Part shown: positions 34,555 through 43,047 of the stretch, one piece after another
Layout of the letters: each line of letters starts with the position of its first letter
Numbering within the stretch: position 1 is the stretch's first letter
From: Vitreoscilla filiformis
GTDB taxonomy: Bacteria; Pseudomonadota; Gammaproteobacteria; Burkholderiales; Burkholderiaceae_C
Assembly: GCF_002222655.1 (NCBI RefSeq)
Contig: NZ_CP022423.1
Location: 682,001-746,000, forward strand
Length of the DNA stretch: 64,000 bases
Direction of reading: 5' to 3'
Position numbers and translations under genes: made by a program
The notes under the pieces: generated by a model
Told to the model about the DNA's origin: nothing
The model's input: the letters and a program-made list of their open reading frames with translations, nothing else
The model's database searches: none

Positions 34555-35336
34555 GTGCCCATCGTTGGTGGCGATGCAGGTGCATCGCCACGCTGAGCGG
34601 CCAGGTCTTGGTGGGCGAGCTGCAATTTCGCAGCGCGGCGGGTAGCAATTTGGTCGCGGGTGGCACGGCGATTGCGTCGTCGCAGTACGTCGACAACGCC
34701 CCAGAACGTGCATACGACGGCGCCGCCGCCACCTATTGGCAGGCCTACATGTACGAAGGGCACGCCCCGGATCGATGGATCGGCTACCAGTGGCCCGCAG
34801 CGGTCGATGTCGCGCAGATTGCTGTGCAGCAGCTTCCGGGTGGCGGCGATCACTATTGGATCGGAGCCCTCGTGGAGTGGTCGGACGACGGCACGACATG
34901 GGTGCAGTACGGCTACGCCGCGCTCCCGTCACCCACATCCAGCACAGATTTGGCGTGGAAGGTCGGCATCATCGTCCCGGTCAGGTCAGTGCTGTACGAC
35001 CTGACGCGCGGCCTGACAGCCAGCGGTGCGCCCGGCGGTGCGGTGGCATCGGTGTTGCCTGATTTGGCGCCATCGGCCCGAGACATTGATGGTGGGCCCG
35101 GCGTGATCGCGGGTTCCGTGGCCGTGCTGGGGCCGCCAGTGACACCGCTGGCGCGGCGGGTGCTGCTGATCTCGGAGCGGCTGAGGCGCGTGGTGCGTGA
35201 GACGTGGTCGGGCACGGATGGGCTGTACCGGTTCGATGGGCTCTCCGTGGCCGACACGTACTCGGTGGTGTGCCACGACAACGCCGGGACGTACCGCGCC
35301 CTGATCGCCGACGGGCTCGCGCCCACCTTGGAGTAA
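34551..35336 (+). CDS. Tail protein with discoidin-like domain
   Basis: The 261-residue protein contains a stretch resembling F5/8 type C (discoidin) domains: SSQYVDNAPERAYDGAAATY, then HAPDRWIGYQWPAAVDVAQI and WSDDGTTWVQYG. Such domains bind sugars. The C-terminal part (RRVRETWSGTDGLYRFDGLS-like) is a small beta domain. The ATG overlaps the previous stop (ATGA). A role in host-surface binding is inferred. Confidence 0.65.
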   Translation: MSAHRWWRCRCIATLSGQVLVGELQFRSAAGSNLVAGGTAIASSQYVDNAPERAYDGAAATYWQAYMYEGHAPDRWIGYQWPAAVDVAQIAVQQLPGGGDHYWIGALVEWSDDGTTWVQYGYAALPSPTSSTDLAWKVGIIVPVRSVLYDLTRGLTASGAPGGAVASVLPDLAPSARDIDGGPGVIAGSVAVLGPPVTPLARRVLLISERLRRVVRETWSGTDGLYRFDGLSVADTYSVVCHDNAGTYRALIADGLAPTLE

Positions 35337-35338
35337 CC

Positions 35339-35725
35339 ATGGCCAATCAATCAGACGTTCTCATTGCGGCGCGGGCAGAAGCCCTGCGCTCGCTGCTCAC
35401 CGCCGGCCCAGCTCGGCTCAAAATTTACACGGGCGCCGCACCGGCAACGCCCCAGACGGCGGCCACGGGCACGCTGCTGGCTGATCTGGTGATGTCGGCC
35501 ACCGTGGCGGCGCCAGTGGCGGGCGTGTTGACGGTCTCTGCAACGGCTGATGCGACGGTGGCCGCGTCGGGCACGGCGGGATGGGCGCGGCTGTCCACGT
35601 CAGCGGGCGCGGCCCTGTTGGACATGTCCGTCGGGATCGCTGGGAGTGGACATGAAGTCATCCTGTCGGCGGTGGCGCTGTATGCCGGCGGTTTTGTCCG
35701 CCTGACCAGCCTGACGCTGACGTAA
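35339..35725 (+). CDS. Small tail protein
   Basis: The 128-residue protein begins ANQSDVLIAARAEALRSLLT and is then an Ala/Thr/Val-rich beta structure (GVLTVSATADATVAASGTAG). It lies between the discoidin-like protein and the large tail-tip protein. No function recognised. Confidence 0.6.
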   Translation: MANQSDVLIAARAEALRSLLTAGPARLKIYTGAAPATPQTAATGTLLADLVMSATVAAPVAGVLTVSATADATVAASGTAGWARLSTSAGAALLDMSVGIAGSGHEVILSAVALYAGGFVRLTSLTLT

Positions 35726-35732
35726 GCCGCTC

Positions 35733-37868
35733 GTGGCCACCACCGACCTGCGATTTGCGGCGGGGTTGCCCGCATCGTCGGCGCTGCTGTTCGGCGACGA
35801 CGGCACCGCGCCGGTGTTTGCGGCGCAGATGGCGGTGGGGTTGCCGGGGGTGACGCTGACCGCAGGGGTCACGTACGAGGCGCTGGGGCGGCTGGCGCAA
35901 GTCGCCGTGACGCTGCCGGCGGTCACGCCTGCGGGTGCGGTAGTGCTTGGTGTGGCGGCGCAGGCGGCGGTGATCCTTCCGCGTGTCGTGCCTGCCGGCG
36001 CGGGCGTTGTTGGGGTGGCTGTTCAAGCAGCGGTGACGCTGCCAACGGTTGCGCCTGCGGGTGCGGCGGTGCTGGGTGTCGCGGTGCAGGCGGCAGTGAC
36101 GCTGCCGAGTGTGGTGCCCGTGGCCACCTTGCAGGCCAATGCCGTGACCGCCGTGGCTGCCGTGCAAGTGGGCGGGCCTGTCGTGCCGGCTGGGGTGGGG
36201 GTGTACGACGCCGATGTGTCGCGGGGGCCGGCCCGTGATATCGGCGTAAGCCACCAGCGCGCCGTGACACTGGATGCGGCTGTGGTGGCTGTGATGGCCC
36301 CATCCGCCCCGGTGGCCGTGCAAGCAGCGGTGACGTATGCGCCGCTTCGAACCATGCACCAAGGTGCCCGCCTGATGCAGGTCGATACCGCCCGCCTCGG
36401 CAGCACAGCCACGATGCGACAAATAGACGCCCGGCGGCTGTCCGCTGGTGCGCGGTACAGGCACCGGGATCACCAACGCTGCCAGGTGGCGGCGCAGGTG
36501 ACGCACGCGGATGCACGGCAGATGGGCAGCGGCGCGGCCTTCAAACAGCGTGATTTGCTGCGCACAGCCCGCCCGTGGTTGGACGTTCGAGCGCGCCCGG
36601 CCGCGCCGCGACATACCGCGCGACCGGATCAGTGGCAGGTGGCGACCCCGATGCCGCTGGTGTGGCAGGCGTCGAGCCGGGATGCGGTCAGGCCACCGCC
36701 TGGCGTCAGCGTGATGCCGGGGTCGGTGATCCCCGTCAACACCTGCTGCGGGCCGCGCACGCCTGACCTGCGGTTTTTTGTTCCAGCGCCGGCCAGTCCG
36801 CATCTGATTTTCCGCTGTGATCGACAGCTATTGCCAGGGATCATCGTCCCGGCGCGGAGGGTGTACCTCGTGATCAATGACGTTCAACTGGTTCGGGCGG
36901 ACGACGGCACCGCCATCAACTGCACCTCACTGACCCTCAGTGCGGATGTAGATAGCTGGGCATGGCGCTGGAGCGCGTCGATTGCGGCCAGCGATCAGGC
37001 CAAACTGGCGCCGGCAGCAGGCGCAGCGGCCTGCGAACTGCTGGCACATGTCAATGGGCAGGTGTGGCGGGTGATCGTGGAGTCGGCGCAGCGCGACCGT
37101 GAGTGGAGCAAGTCGTCGCTGTCGATCGGTGGGCGCAGCGCCTCGGCCATTTGGGACGCTCCTTATGCAGCCAAGCGCACGTTCAACAACGCCGTCGTGG
37201 CGGCAATGACGCAACAGTTGGCGCTCGACACACTGGCCACCAATGGCGTGCCAAGCGACTGGGCCATTGATTGGCAGGTGCCAGATTGGCTGGTTCCAGC
37301 AGGCGTGTGGAGCCACCAAGGCACGCCGATCAGTGCGATCTGTCGCATTGCCGAGGCGGCGGGTGGGTATGTCCAATCTTCCCCCGCCGGGAACGAATTG
37401 ATGGTTCTGCCGCGCTACCTGGCTGCGCCATGGGCCTGGGACAGCCTGGTGCCTGACATCGAGCTGCCTGCCGCCGTGGTGCGCCAAGAGGGGATCGAGT
37501 GGACGTCGAAGGCCATCTACAGCCGGGTGTTTGTCTCAGGGACTACGGCGGGGGGCGTTCTCGGGCGCGTCACCCGTGGCGGCACGGCGGGCGATTTGGT
37601 GGCGCCGATGATCACGGACGCTCTGTGTACGGATGTGCAGGCAGCCCGTGCCAGGGCGTTGCCGGTGCTGTCGGACGTGGGGCGACAAGCGCTGGTGCAA
37701 CTTCGTCTGCCGGTACTCGCCCAAACCGGCGCCATCGTCCCCGGCAAGCTGGTGCAGTACGTGGACGGCGATTTGACTCGCCTGGGGATGACGCGCAGCT
37801 TGTCAATTCAAGCTGGGCGGGCCAGCGTGTGGCAGACGATTGGAGTGCAGACCTATGAGCAGCCCTAA
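35733..37868 (+). CDS. Tail tip/hub protein with tandem 21-residue repeats
   Basis: The 711-residue protein starts at GTG 35733. Residues 58-131 consist of three and a half copies of a 21-residue unit (AVTLPxVxPAGAxVLGVAxQA). The part from about 380 (VYLVINDVQLVRADDG, SWAWRWSASIAASDQAKLAP, WSHQGTPISAICRIAEAAGG, ELMVLPRYLAAPWAWD) looks like the central hub of siphovirus-type transposable phages such as D3112 relatives. It would close the tail and act in adsorption. The start is a GTG without a strong ribosome site. Confidence 0.65.
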   Translation: MATTDLRFAAGLPASSALLFGDDGTAPVFAAQMAVGLPGVTLTAGVTYEALGRLAQVAVTLPAVTPAGAVVLGVAAQAAVILPRVVPAGAGVVGVAVQAAVTLPTVAPAGAAVLGVAVQAAVTLPSVVPVATLQANAVTAVAAVQVGGPVVPAGVGVYDADVSRGPARDIGVSHQRAVTLDAAVVAVMAPSAPVAVQAAVTYAPLRTMHQGARLMQVDTARLGSTATMRQIDARRLSAGARYRHRDHQRCQVAAQVTHADARQMGSGAAFKQRDLLRTARPWLDVRARPAAPRHTARPDQWQVATPMPLVWQASSRDAVRPPPGVSVMPGSVIPVNTCCGPRTPDLRFFVPAPASPHLIFRCDRQLLPGIIVPARRVYLVINDVQLVRADDGTAINCTSLTLSADVDSWAWRWSASIAASDQAKLAPAAGAAACELLAHVNGQVWRVIVESAQRDREWSKSSLSIGGRSASAIWDAPYAAKRTFNNAVVAAMTQQLALDTLATNGVPSDWAIDWQVPDWLVPAGVWSHQGTPISAICRIAEAAGGYVQSSPAGNELMVLPRYLAAPWAWDSLVPDIELPAAVVRQEGIEWTSKAIYSRVFVSGTTAGGVLGRVTRGGTAGDLVAPMITDALCTDVQAARARALPVLSDVGRQALVQLRLPVLAQTGAIVPGKLVQYVDGDLTRLGMTRSLSIQAGRASVWQTIGVQTYEQP
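35904..36125 (+). repeat. 63-bp tandem repeat in the tail hub gene
   Basis: Three full 63-bp units (35904-35966, 35967-36029, 36030-36092) and a partial fourth encode the 21-residue motif AVTLPxVxPAGAxVLG plus five residues. The period is a multiple of three, so copy number can change without breaking the frame. Confidence 0.8.
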
Positions 37869-38088
37869 CCTGTATCGCGCCCTGCGCGACGCGCTGGGAC
37901 TGGATGTGCCGGTGCAAGTGGGTACGGTGGTCAGCGTGAGCCAAGGTGTGGCCGTGGTGGAGCTGCCTGGCGGCGATCGGATCACGGCCCGAGGCGATGC
38001 GCCTGCTGCCGGCGCTACGGTGTTCGTGCGCGCCGGCGTCATCGAAGGCAGCGCGCCAGGGATGACCTACGTCGAAATCGACATTTAA
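37855..38088 (+). CDS. Small beta-barrel-like tail protein
   Basis: The 77-residue protein (SSPNLYRALRDALGLDVPVQ, then GTVVSVSQGVAVVELPGGDR and TVFVRAGVIEG) resembles an OB-like or SH3-like barrel, often found at the tail spike base in phages. It overlaps the end of the hub gene by 14 bp and is the last tail gene. Confidence 0.65.
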   Translation: MSSPNLYRALRDALGLDVPVQVGTVVSVSQGVAVVELPGGDRITARGDAPAAGATVFVRAGVIEGSAPGMTYVEIDI

Positions 38089-38102
38089 AGAGTGGGGCGA
38101 CT

Positions 38103-38128
38103 GCCACCGGTGCTGGAGCACCGGTGGC
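38103..38128 (+). terminator. Strong hairpin between tail and com genes
   Basis: A perfect 11-bp stem, GCCACCGGTGC with GCACCGGTGGC, encloses the loop TGGA. There is no T-run after it, so it may slow or attenuate transcription rather than end it. It separates the late tail genes from the Com-methyltransferase module. Confidence 0.55.
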
Positions 38129-38228
38129 GGCCCCGTCATGCAGAAGGAGCTGCAAGCCGGCCAAGGCCCCACTACTGCGCGCGCAGCAGGTGGAGCCTAC
38201 GTGGCAGAAATTGCAACAGGCTTGCAAA

Positions 38229-38438
38229 ATGAATGAGGAAATCAGGTGCGGCTGTAACAAGCTGCTGGCGCGTGCACGGTTTATCGGCCGAGTGCAAATC
38301 AAATGCCCGCGATGCGGCACCATGTGCGACGTGACCAGGGACACGATCCCGCAATCCCCCGATCGCCACAGAGCGACTCATCAACGAGGACGGCTCTGTG
38401 AACCAGACGACAACCAAACCGGCCAGCTTGGCCGCTGA
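38229..38438 (+). CDS. com: Com-family zinc-finger translational activator
   Basis: The 69-residue protein begins NEEIRCGCNKLLARARFIGR and has the four-cysteine zinc site C-x-C ... CPRCGTMC of Mu Com. In Mu, Com binds the mom messenger and lets it be translated. Here the frame overlaps the start of the methyltransferase gene by 41 bp, so Com probably controls that gene instead of mom. Confidence 0.85.
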   Translation: MNEEIRCGCNKLLARARFIGRVQIKCPRCGTMCDVTRDTIPQSPDRHRATHQRGRLCEPDDNQTGQLGR

Positions 38439-39253
38439 TGGCCCCAAGCGGGCGGTGCTGCGCTACTTTGGAGGCAAGTGGGCGATTGCCCCGTGGGTGC
38501 TTCGGCACCTTCCACCCCACCGCATTTACGTCGAGCCGTTTGGTGGCGCGGCCAGCGTGCTGATGCGCAAGACCCGCAGCGAGATTGAGGTCTACAACGA
38601 CCTCGACAGTGAGATCGTGTCGCTGTTCCGCGTCATCCAAGACCCGATGCAATGCGCAGCGCTGATGCGCAAGCTGCGCCGCACACCCTACGCCCGCGCC
38701 GAGTTTGACCAGGCGTTTCATGTCGTCTACCGATCCGGTGGTGACGGCTCAGCGCACGATCATTCGCGCCTATTTGTCGTTTCACCACGCATCGGTGTTC
38801 GATCCGCGCAAGCGGTCGTTTGCCGACGCGCGGCACCGCACGGGGTCAGGCAGGGGCAAGGCCGGCGAATGGGTCACGTACCCGCGCAGCTTGGTGGCTG
38901 TCCGGCGTCGGCTGCAAGGCGTGGTGATCGAGTGCCGTGATGCGCTGGCCGTGATCAAAGCCCAGGACACGCCCCAGACGCTGCATTTCGTCGATCCCCC
39001 CTACGTCCCCTCCACTCGATCCGACACAGGCTACCGGCATGAGCTGACCACGCAACAGCATGTCGAGCTGCTGGAGGTGCTACTGGGCTGCAAGGGGATG
39101 GTGGTGCTGGCCGGATACCCGTCCGCGCTGTACGACGAGATGCTGGTGGGGTGGCGGCGGGTGGAGCGGGCGCATTTTGCTGTGGGAGTTTTGCGACAAC
39201 CACGCACCGAGGTGCTGTGGATTTCCCCGCGTGCGGCGGATGCGCTGCCGTAG
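38398..39253 (+). pseudogene. dam: DNA adenine methyltransferase (D12/Dam class), frame shifted
   Basis: The frame from GTG 38398 (ACGAGGA upstream) shows the AdoMet motif RYFGGKWAIAPWVLRHLPPH and VEPFGGAASVLMRK. It loses sense after EFDQAF near 38720. A second frame continues with MSSTDPVVTAQRTIIRAYLS and holds the catalytic motif FVDPPY, ending at 39253. Removing one T from TTT at 38716-38718 joins them into a protein of about 284 residues. Such enzymes protect phage DNA from restriction. As written the gene is broken. Confidence 0.85.
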
Positions 39254-39289
39254 CTCTGCAAATCTATTGCACAGGCTGCAACTACTCTG

Positions 39290-39339
39290 GCCTGTTATTT
39301 ATCGCGCGCGGTGGGCTGGATTTATCGCGCGCGGCTTCA
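39290..39339. repeat. Prophage right end with two transposase-type sites
   Basis: The sequence ATTTATCGCGCGCGG occurs at 39297-39311 and, after 23 bp, at 39320-39334 in inverted orientation relative to the left-end sites. The element stops at CTTCA (39335-39339), the mirror of the left TGAAG. The methyltransferase ends at 39253, so about 85 bp of non-coding phage DNA remain. Confidence 0.8.
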
Positions 39340-39382
39340 ACACTCGCACCGACAGCCGCGCTGGCCTCAGCGCGGGGCGGTG

Positions 39383-40222
39383 TCAGATGGCCAGTGCGTT
39401 GCGCCGGACGTGGCCCCGGTGCAGCACAGTGTCCGTGGGCAGCAATTCGCCTGGGGCCAGTTCGGGCTGCGTTTGAGCGGCGGCGTAAAACGGCGCAAAG
39501 TCGGTGTGCGCCAGGGCCAGCAGCTCGTCCAGATCGTTCAGCACGAAATAGGCGGCTTGAACATCGTCGATGCGGTAGCGTGTGCGCAGCACGCGGGGCA
39601 GCTCAAAGCGCAGGCGGTGCGGCGCGGGGTCATCCAAGCAGTACACCGTTTCCGTCGCCGAAGACGCAATGCCCGCGCCAAACAGCCGCAGCCCATCCGC
39701 CTGCTGCACCAGCCCGAATTCCACCGTGTACCAGTACACCCGCGCCAGCATCGGCAAGCAGCCCAGGCGTTGGGCGCGCAAGCCGCCTTCGCCATACGCT
39801 TGGATGAAGTCGGCCATCACCGGATGCATCAGCATGGGCAGGTGGCCGAACACGTCGTGGAACACATCGGGCGCTTCGAGGTAGTCGAGCTGGTGCGGTT
39901 CGCGGATGAAGTGCCCCGCCGGAAAGCGCCGCGCCGCCAGATGCGCGAAGAACACCTCATCACTCACCAAACCGGGCACCGCCACCACCTCCCAGCCGGT
40001 GCGCGGGCGCAGCACACGGTTGAGCTGCGCGAAGTCGGGGATGTGTTCGGCGCTGAGGGGCAGCCGGGCCAGGCCGTCCAGAAACGCATCGCACGCACGG
40101 CCTTGCAGCAAGCGTGTTTGGCGTTCGAACAGCGTGCGCCAGGTGGCATGTTCGATGGCGCTGTAATCGGCCCAACGCTGTTCAATCAGCCCATCGGGCC
40201 CAGGTGGGGGGCTTGTGCGCAT
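39383..40222 (-). CDS. phhA: Phenylalanine 4-hydroxylase
   Basis: The 279-residue protein has the bacterial phenylalanine hydroxylase signature: FHDVFGHLP with iron ligands H122 and H127, and the third ligand E168 in WYTVEFGL. It converts phenylalanine to tyrosine with tetrahydrobiopterin or a related pterin. It is transcribed with hppD, the second step after transamination of tyrosine, so the pair serves phenylalanine/tyrosine breakdown. Its stop lies only 44 bp from the prophage end; the coding part looks complete. Confidence 0.97.
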   Translation of the reverse strand: MRTSPPPGPDGLIEQRWADYSAIEHATWRTLFERQTRLLQGRACDAFLDGLARLPLSAEHIPDFAQLNRVLRPRTGWEVVAVPGLVSDEVFFAHLAARRFPAGHFIREPHQLDYLEAPDVFHDVFGHLPMLMHPVMADFIQAYGEGGLRAQRLGCLPMLARVYWYTVEFGLVQQADGLRLFGAGIASSATETVYCLDDPAPHRLRFELPRVLRTRYRIDDVQAAYFVLNDLDELLALAHTDFAPFYAAAQTQPELAPGELLPTDTVLHRGHVRRNALAI

Positions 40223-40239
40223 GGGGCACCTCCTGTGGG

Positions 40240-41316
40240 TCAGGCATTTTGCAGGGCGCCTCGGCGCACCTGGTCTCTCTCCATTGACTCAAACAGGGCC
40301 TTGAAGTTGCCCTCCCCAAAGCCCTGATCGCCCCGGCGCTGGATGAACTCGAAGAACACCGGCCCGAGCAGCGTTTGGCTGAAAATTTGCAGCAGCAAGC
40401 GCGGTTGGCCGTCTTGCGTGCTGCCATCGAGCAGGATGCCGCGTGTTTGCAATTCCGCCACCGGCTGGCCGTGGCCGGGCAGACGTTCGGCGAGCATGTC
40501 GTAATACACGTCATTGGGCGCCGTCATGAGGGGGACGCCGGCCAGTTGCAGTTTGTCCACCGCCGCCAGCAGGTCATCACACAGCAGCGCCACGTGTTGG
40601 ATGCCTTCGCCGTTGAACTGCATCAGGAATTCTTCGATCTGCCCACCGCCTTGTTTGGCCTCCTCGTTCAGCGGGATGCGGATCAGGCCATCCGGCGCCG
40701 TCATCGCTTTGGAGGCCAAGCCGGTGTACTCGCCCTGGATGTCAAAGTAACGCAGCTCGCGGAAGCCGAAGATGCGCTCATAAAACTGCGCCCAGTAGTG
40801 CATGCGGCCCCGGTAGACGTTGTGCGTCAGGTGGTCGATGGTGGTGAAGCCGTGGCCGACGGGGTGGCGTTCCACGCCGGGGAGGAATTCAAAATCGATG
40901 TCGTAGATGGAGGCGCCGTCTTCAAAGCGGTCGATGAGGTAGAGCGGGGCGCCACCGATGCCTTTGATGGCCGGCAGGCGCAGCTCCATCGGGCCGGTGG
41001 GCATCTCGATGGGTTGTGCGCCCAGCGCCAGGGCACGGTAGTAGGCTTGGTGGGCATCTTTCACCCGGAAAGCCAAGCCGCAGGCGCAGGGGCCGTGTTC
41101 GGCGGCAAAGTAGGCAGCGGGGCTTTTGGGCTCGCGGTTGACGATGAAATTGATGCCGCCTTGGCGGTAGAGCAGCACGTCCTTGGAGCGGTGCTTGGCC
41201 ACGAGGGTGAAGCCCAGTTGGGCCAGCAGCGGTTCGACGATGCCAGCCGTGGGCGAGGCAAACTCGACAAACTCGAAGCCGGTGAGGCCCATGGGGTTGT
41301 CAAACAGGTCGGCCAT
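40240..41316 (-). CDS. hppD: 4-Hydroxyphenylpyruvate dioxygenase
   Basis: The 358-residue protein is a typical HPPD. The two vicinal-oxygen-chelate domains carry the iron ligands H162 (TIDHLTHNV), H241 ([11 protein letters not shown]) and E323 ([19 protein letters not shown]). It turns 4-hydroxyphenylpyruvate into homogentisate. It lies 17 bp upstream of phhA in the same direction and is divergent from a LysR regulator. Confidence 0.97.
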   Translation of the reverse strand: MADLFDNPMGLTGFEFVEFASPTAGIVEPLLAQLGFTLVAKHRSKDVLLYRQGGINFIVNREPKSPAAYFAAEHGPCACGLAFRVKDAHQAYYRALALGAQPIEMPTGPMELRLPAIKGIGGAPLYLIDRFEDGASIYDIDFEFLPGVERHPVGHGFTTIDHLTHNVYRGRMHYWAQFYERIFGFRELRYFDIQGEYTGLASKAMTAPDGLIRIPLNEEAKQGGGQIEEFLMQFNGEGIQHVALLCDDLLAAVDKLQLAGVPLMTAPNDVYYDMLAERLPGHGQPVAELQTRGILLDGSTQDGQPRLLLQIFSQTLLGPVFFEFIQRRGDQGFGEGNFKALFESMERDQVRRGALQNA

Positions 41317-41414
41317 GTCGATGTCTCCAGTCTTGTGGTGTGTGGGGAGGACGATAGGCCGTCGTTTCCACCTTGGCGAGTGAGGAAATTTCGGGGGAGG
41401 ATGAGGGGGGGCTC

Positions 41415-42407
41415 ATGTCCCGCTGCTTGTTCCCGATGACTCGACCTTGCCTGGCCATGAATGTCCCCCGCGATTGCCTCGACCGTTTTTTCGACGCCAC
41501 GCTGCGCCTGTCGCACCTGCGCACCTTGGCTGCGTTGGCGCGGCTGGGCCAGGTGAGGCGTGTGGCGGAGGCGTTTTGTGTCACCCAGTCGGCCATCTCC
41601 AAGCAGTTGGCGGAAATTGAAGCGGGTTTGGGTCAGGCCGTGGTGCGGCGCGAGGGCAACGCGGTGGTGTTCACCGCCATTGGTGCGTGTTTGGCCCAGC
41701 GTGCCCAAGAGGTGCTGCACCAACTCGACCGCACCCGCCACGACATCGCGCTGCTGCGGGATGGCCTGTGCGGGCGTGTGGTGCTGGGTTCGGTGACGGC
41801 GGCCAATGCCATGCTGGTGCCCGAGGCGCTGGGGGGGTTGCGCCAGCGGGCGCCGCAGCTCAGTGTCGCGCTGGAGGAAGACACCGCCGACCGCTTGCTG
41901 CCCGGTGTGCTCGATGGCCGGCTGGACGCGGCGGTGGTGCGCATGTGGCAGCCGCTGGCGCATCAGGGGCTGGCGCAGCGGGTGTTGATGGAGGAGCCGA
42001 TGGTGATTGTCGTGGGGGCGCGCCATCCCTTGGCGCGACGGCGGCGCCTGGCTTGGGCGGAGGCCATGGCGTTTCCGTGGATCGTGCCGCGTGCGGGTTC
42101 ACCGGCGCATGGGGCGTTGGAGGCGCTGCTGGCGCGACATGGTTGCAGCGTGCCGCCGGGGGCGGTGGAGTCGATTTCGTTGGCGCTGAATTTGGCGCTG
42201 TTGACGCGCCAATCCTTCATCGGACTGTTGCCGCGTGATTTTGCGCGGCAGTGTGTGAACGAAGGACGTGTGGCGGTGTTGCCACTGGACACGGCCAATT
42301 TGCTGGCCGAGATCCGGGTGTTTTGGCGCGAAGAAGAGGTGCATCCGGCGCGGGACGTGCTGTTGGACTGTCTGGCTCAAGCCGCCGCTGGACAATCCAC
42401 CCCATGA
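41415..42407 (+). CDS. LysR-family regulator divergent from hppD-phhA
   Basis: The 330-residue product has the LysR helix-turn-helix (LRTLAALARLGQVRRVAEAF and CVTQSAISKQLAEIE) and a C-terminal substrate-binding-like domain. Divergent placement, 98 bp from hppD, suggests it controls hppD and phhA. The start at 41415 is preceded by a G-rich ribosome stretch; in-frame ATGs at 41436 and 41457 are alternatives. Its stop overlaps the next start as ATGA. Confidence 0.88.
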   Translation: MSRCLFPMTRPCLAMNVPRDCLDRFFDATLRLSHLRTLAALARLGQVRRVAEAFCVTQSAISKQLAEIEAGLGQAVVRREGNAVVFTAIGACLAQRAQEVLHQLDRTRHDIALLRDGLCGRVVLGSVTAANAMLVPEALGGLRQRAPQLSVALEEDTADRLLPGVLDGRLDAAVVRMWQPLAHQGLAQRVLMEEPMVIVVGARHPLARRRRLAWAEAMAFPWIVPRAGSPAHGALEALLARHGCSVPPGAVESISLALNLALLTRQSFIGLLPRDFARQCVNEGRVAVLPLDTANLLAEIRVFWREEEVHPARDVLLDCLAQAAAGQSTP

Positions 42408-42913
42408 CATTGACCGATGCCCCCACCGTGCCCGAAGCGGTGATTGACACCCAATCTGTGCTGGATTGGCTTTATTTCCACGATCCTGCGTGTGCTGGCT
42501 GGGAAGCGGCTCGCCAAGCGGGTCAGTGGCGTGGCGTGGCCAGCGCGGCGATGCGTGCCGAGCTGGCGCATGTTTTAGGGCGGATGTTTTTGCCCGACAG
42601 CAGCGCCGAACGCAACGCGCAGGTGCTGGCCGATTTTGATGCCCGCATCATCGTGGTGGATGCGCCCGAAGCGGGCAGCGTGGGTGCGCCGCGTTGCCGG
42701 GATCGGGACGACCAGAAGTTCATCGAATTGGCGGTGGCCCGGCGGGTGCGCTGGCTGGTCAGCCGGGACAAGATGGTGCTGAAGCTGCGCAGCCGGTTGC
42801 GGGCGTTGGCGGGGGTGGGGGTGTTGGGGGCGCAGGGGTGGAATATCGAGTTGCATGTGGGAAAGTGTTCGTATTTAGCGCCCCCGCCACAGAATTTAAA
42901 GTCAACGTTTTGA
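42404..42913 (+). CDS. PIN-domain protein, putative toxin family (COG1569-like)
   Basis: The 169-residue protein begins with a PIN-type acidic site (PEAVIDTQSVLDWLYF) and has later acidic residues in RDRDDQKFIELAVARRVRWL and LVSRDKMVLK. PIN domains are RNA-cutting nucleases, often toxins. No antitoxin-like small gene stands beside it; it is coupled to the LysR gene (ATGA), which is unusual for a classical toxin-antitoxin pair. Confidence 0.75.
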   Translation: MTLTDAPTVPEAVIDTQSVLDWLYFHDPACAGWEAARQAGQWRGVASAAMRAELAHVLGRMFLPDSSAERNAQVLADFDARIIVVDAPEAGSVGAPRCRDRDDQKFIELAVARRVRWLVSRDKMVLKLRSRLRALAGVGVLGAQGWNIELHVGKCSYLAPPPQNLKSTF

Positions 42914-42970
42914 CAGTGTGAACCACAAAGCTGCCTTACGTTAGTTGCTCCGCGTTGAGGAGTGGCTCAG

Positions 42971-43047
42971 CCCGCAGCCCGCAGCCCGCAGCCCGCAGCC
43001 CGCAGCCCGCAGCCCGCAGCCCGCAGCCCGCAGCCCGCAGCCCGCAG
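42971..43047. repeat. Heptamer tandem repeat CCCGCAG x11
   Basis: Eleven perfect copies of CCCGCAG follow one another, with related partial sequence on both sides (GCTCAG before, GCAGCC after). The unit is 7 bp, so any frame through it changes phase. It stands at the border between high-GC host DNA and the lower-GC sugar island. Confidence 0.97.

Larger units (their letters stand above)
657..39339. mobile_element. Mu-like transposable prophage, siphovirus-type tail
   Basis: Read inward, both ends begin TGAAG, followed 13 bases from the terminus by GATAAACC (left, 670) or GATAAATCC (right, on the minus strand), with a second GATAAAT site 22 bp (left) or 23 bp (right) further in. The content matches a transposable phage: repressor, transposase A with DDE residues, ATPase B, GemA, Mor, Mu-type head genes, tail genes, and Com with a DNA methyltransferase at the right end. 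The early genes lie on the minus strand, as in some Mu relatives, and the late genes on the plus strand. The 5 bp outside the two ends differ (ACAAG against ACACT), so there is no target duplication. Three phage reading frames are shifted (28974, 33310, 38716), so the element may be defective, or the sequence may contain homopolymer errors. Confidence 0.92.

Noticed and set aside
39340..39382. Target-site duplication at the right prophage end
   Set aside because: The 5-mers at the two sides (ACAAG, ACACT) differ and no shift of the ends by a few bases restores a match.
42404..42913. Classical toxin-antitoxin operon around the PIN protein
   Set aside because: No small antitoxin-like gene lies before or after it; the upstream coupled gene is a LysR regulator.
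42971..43047. CRISPR-like array
   Set aside because: The units are 7 bp with no spacers, so this is a simple tandem repeat.
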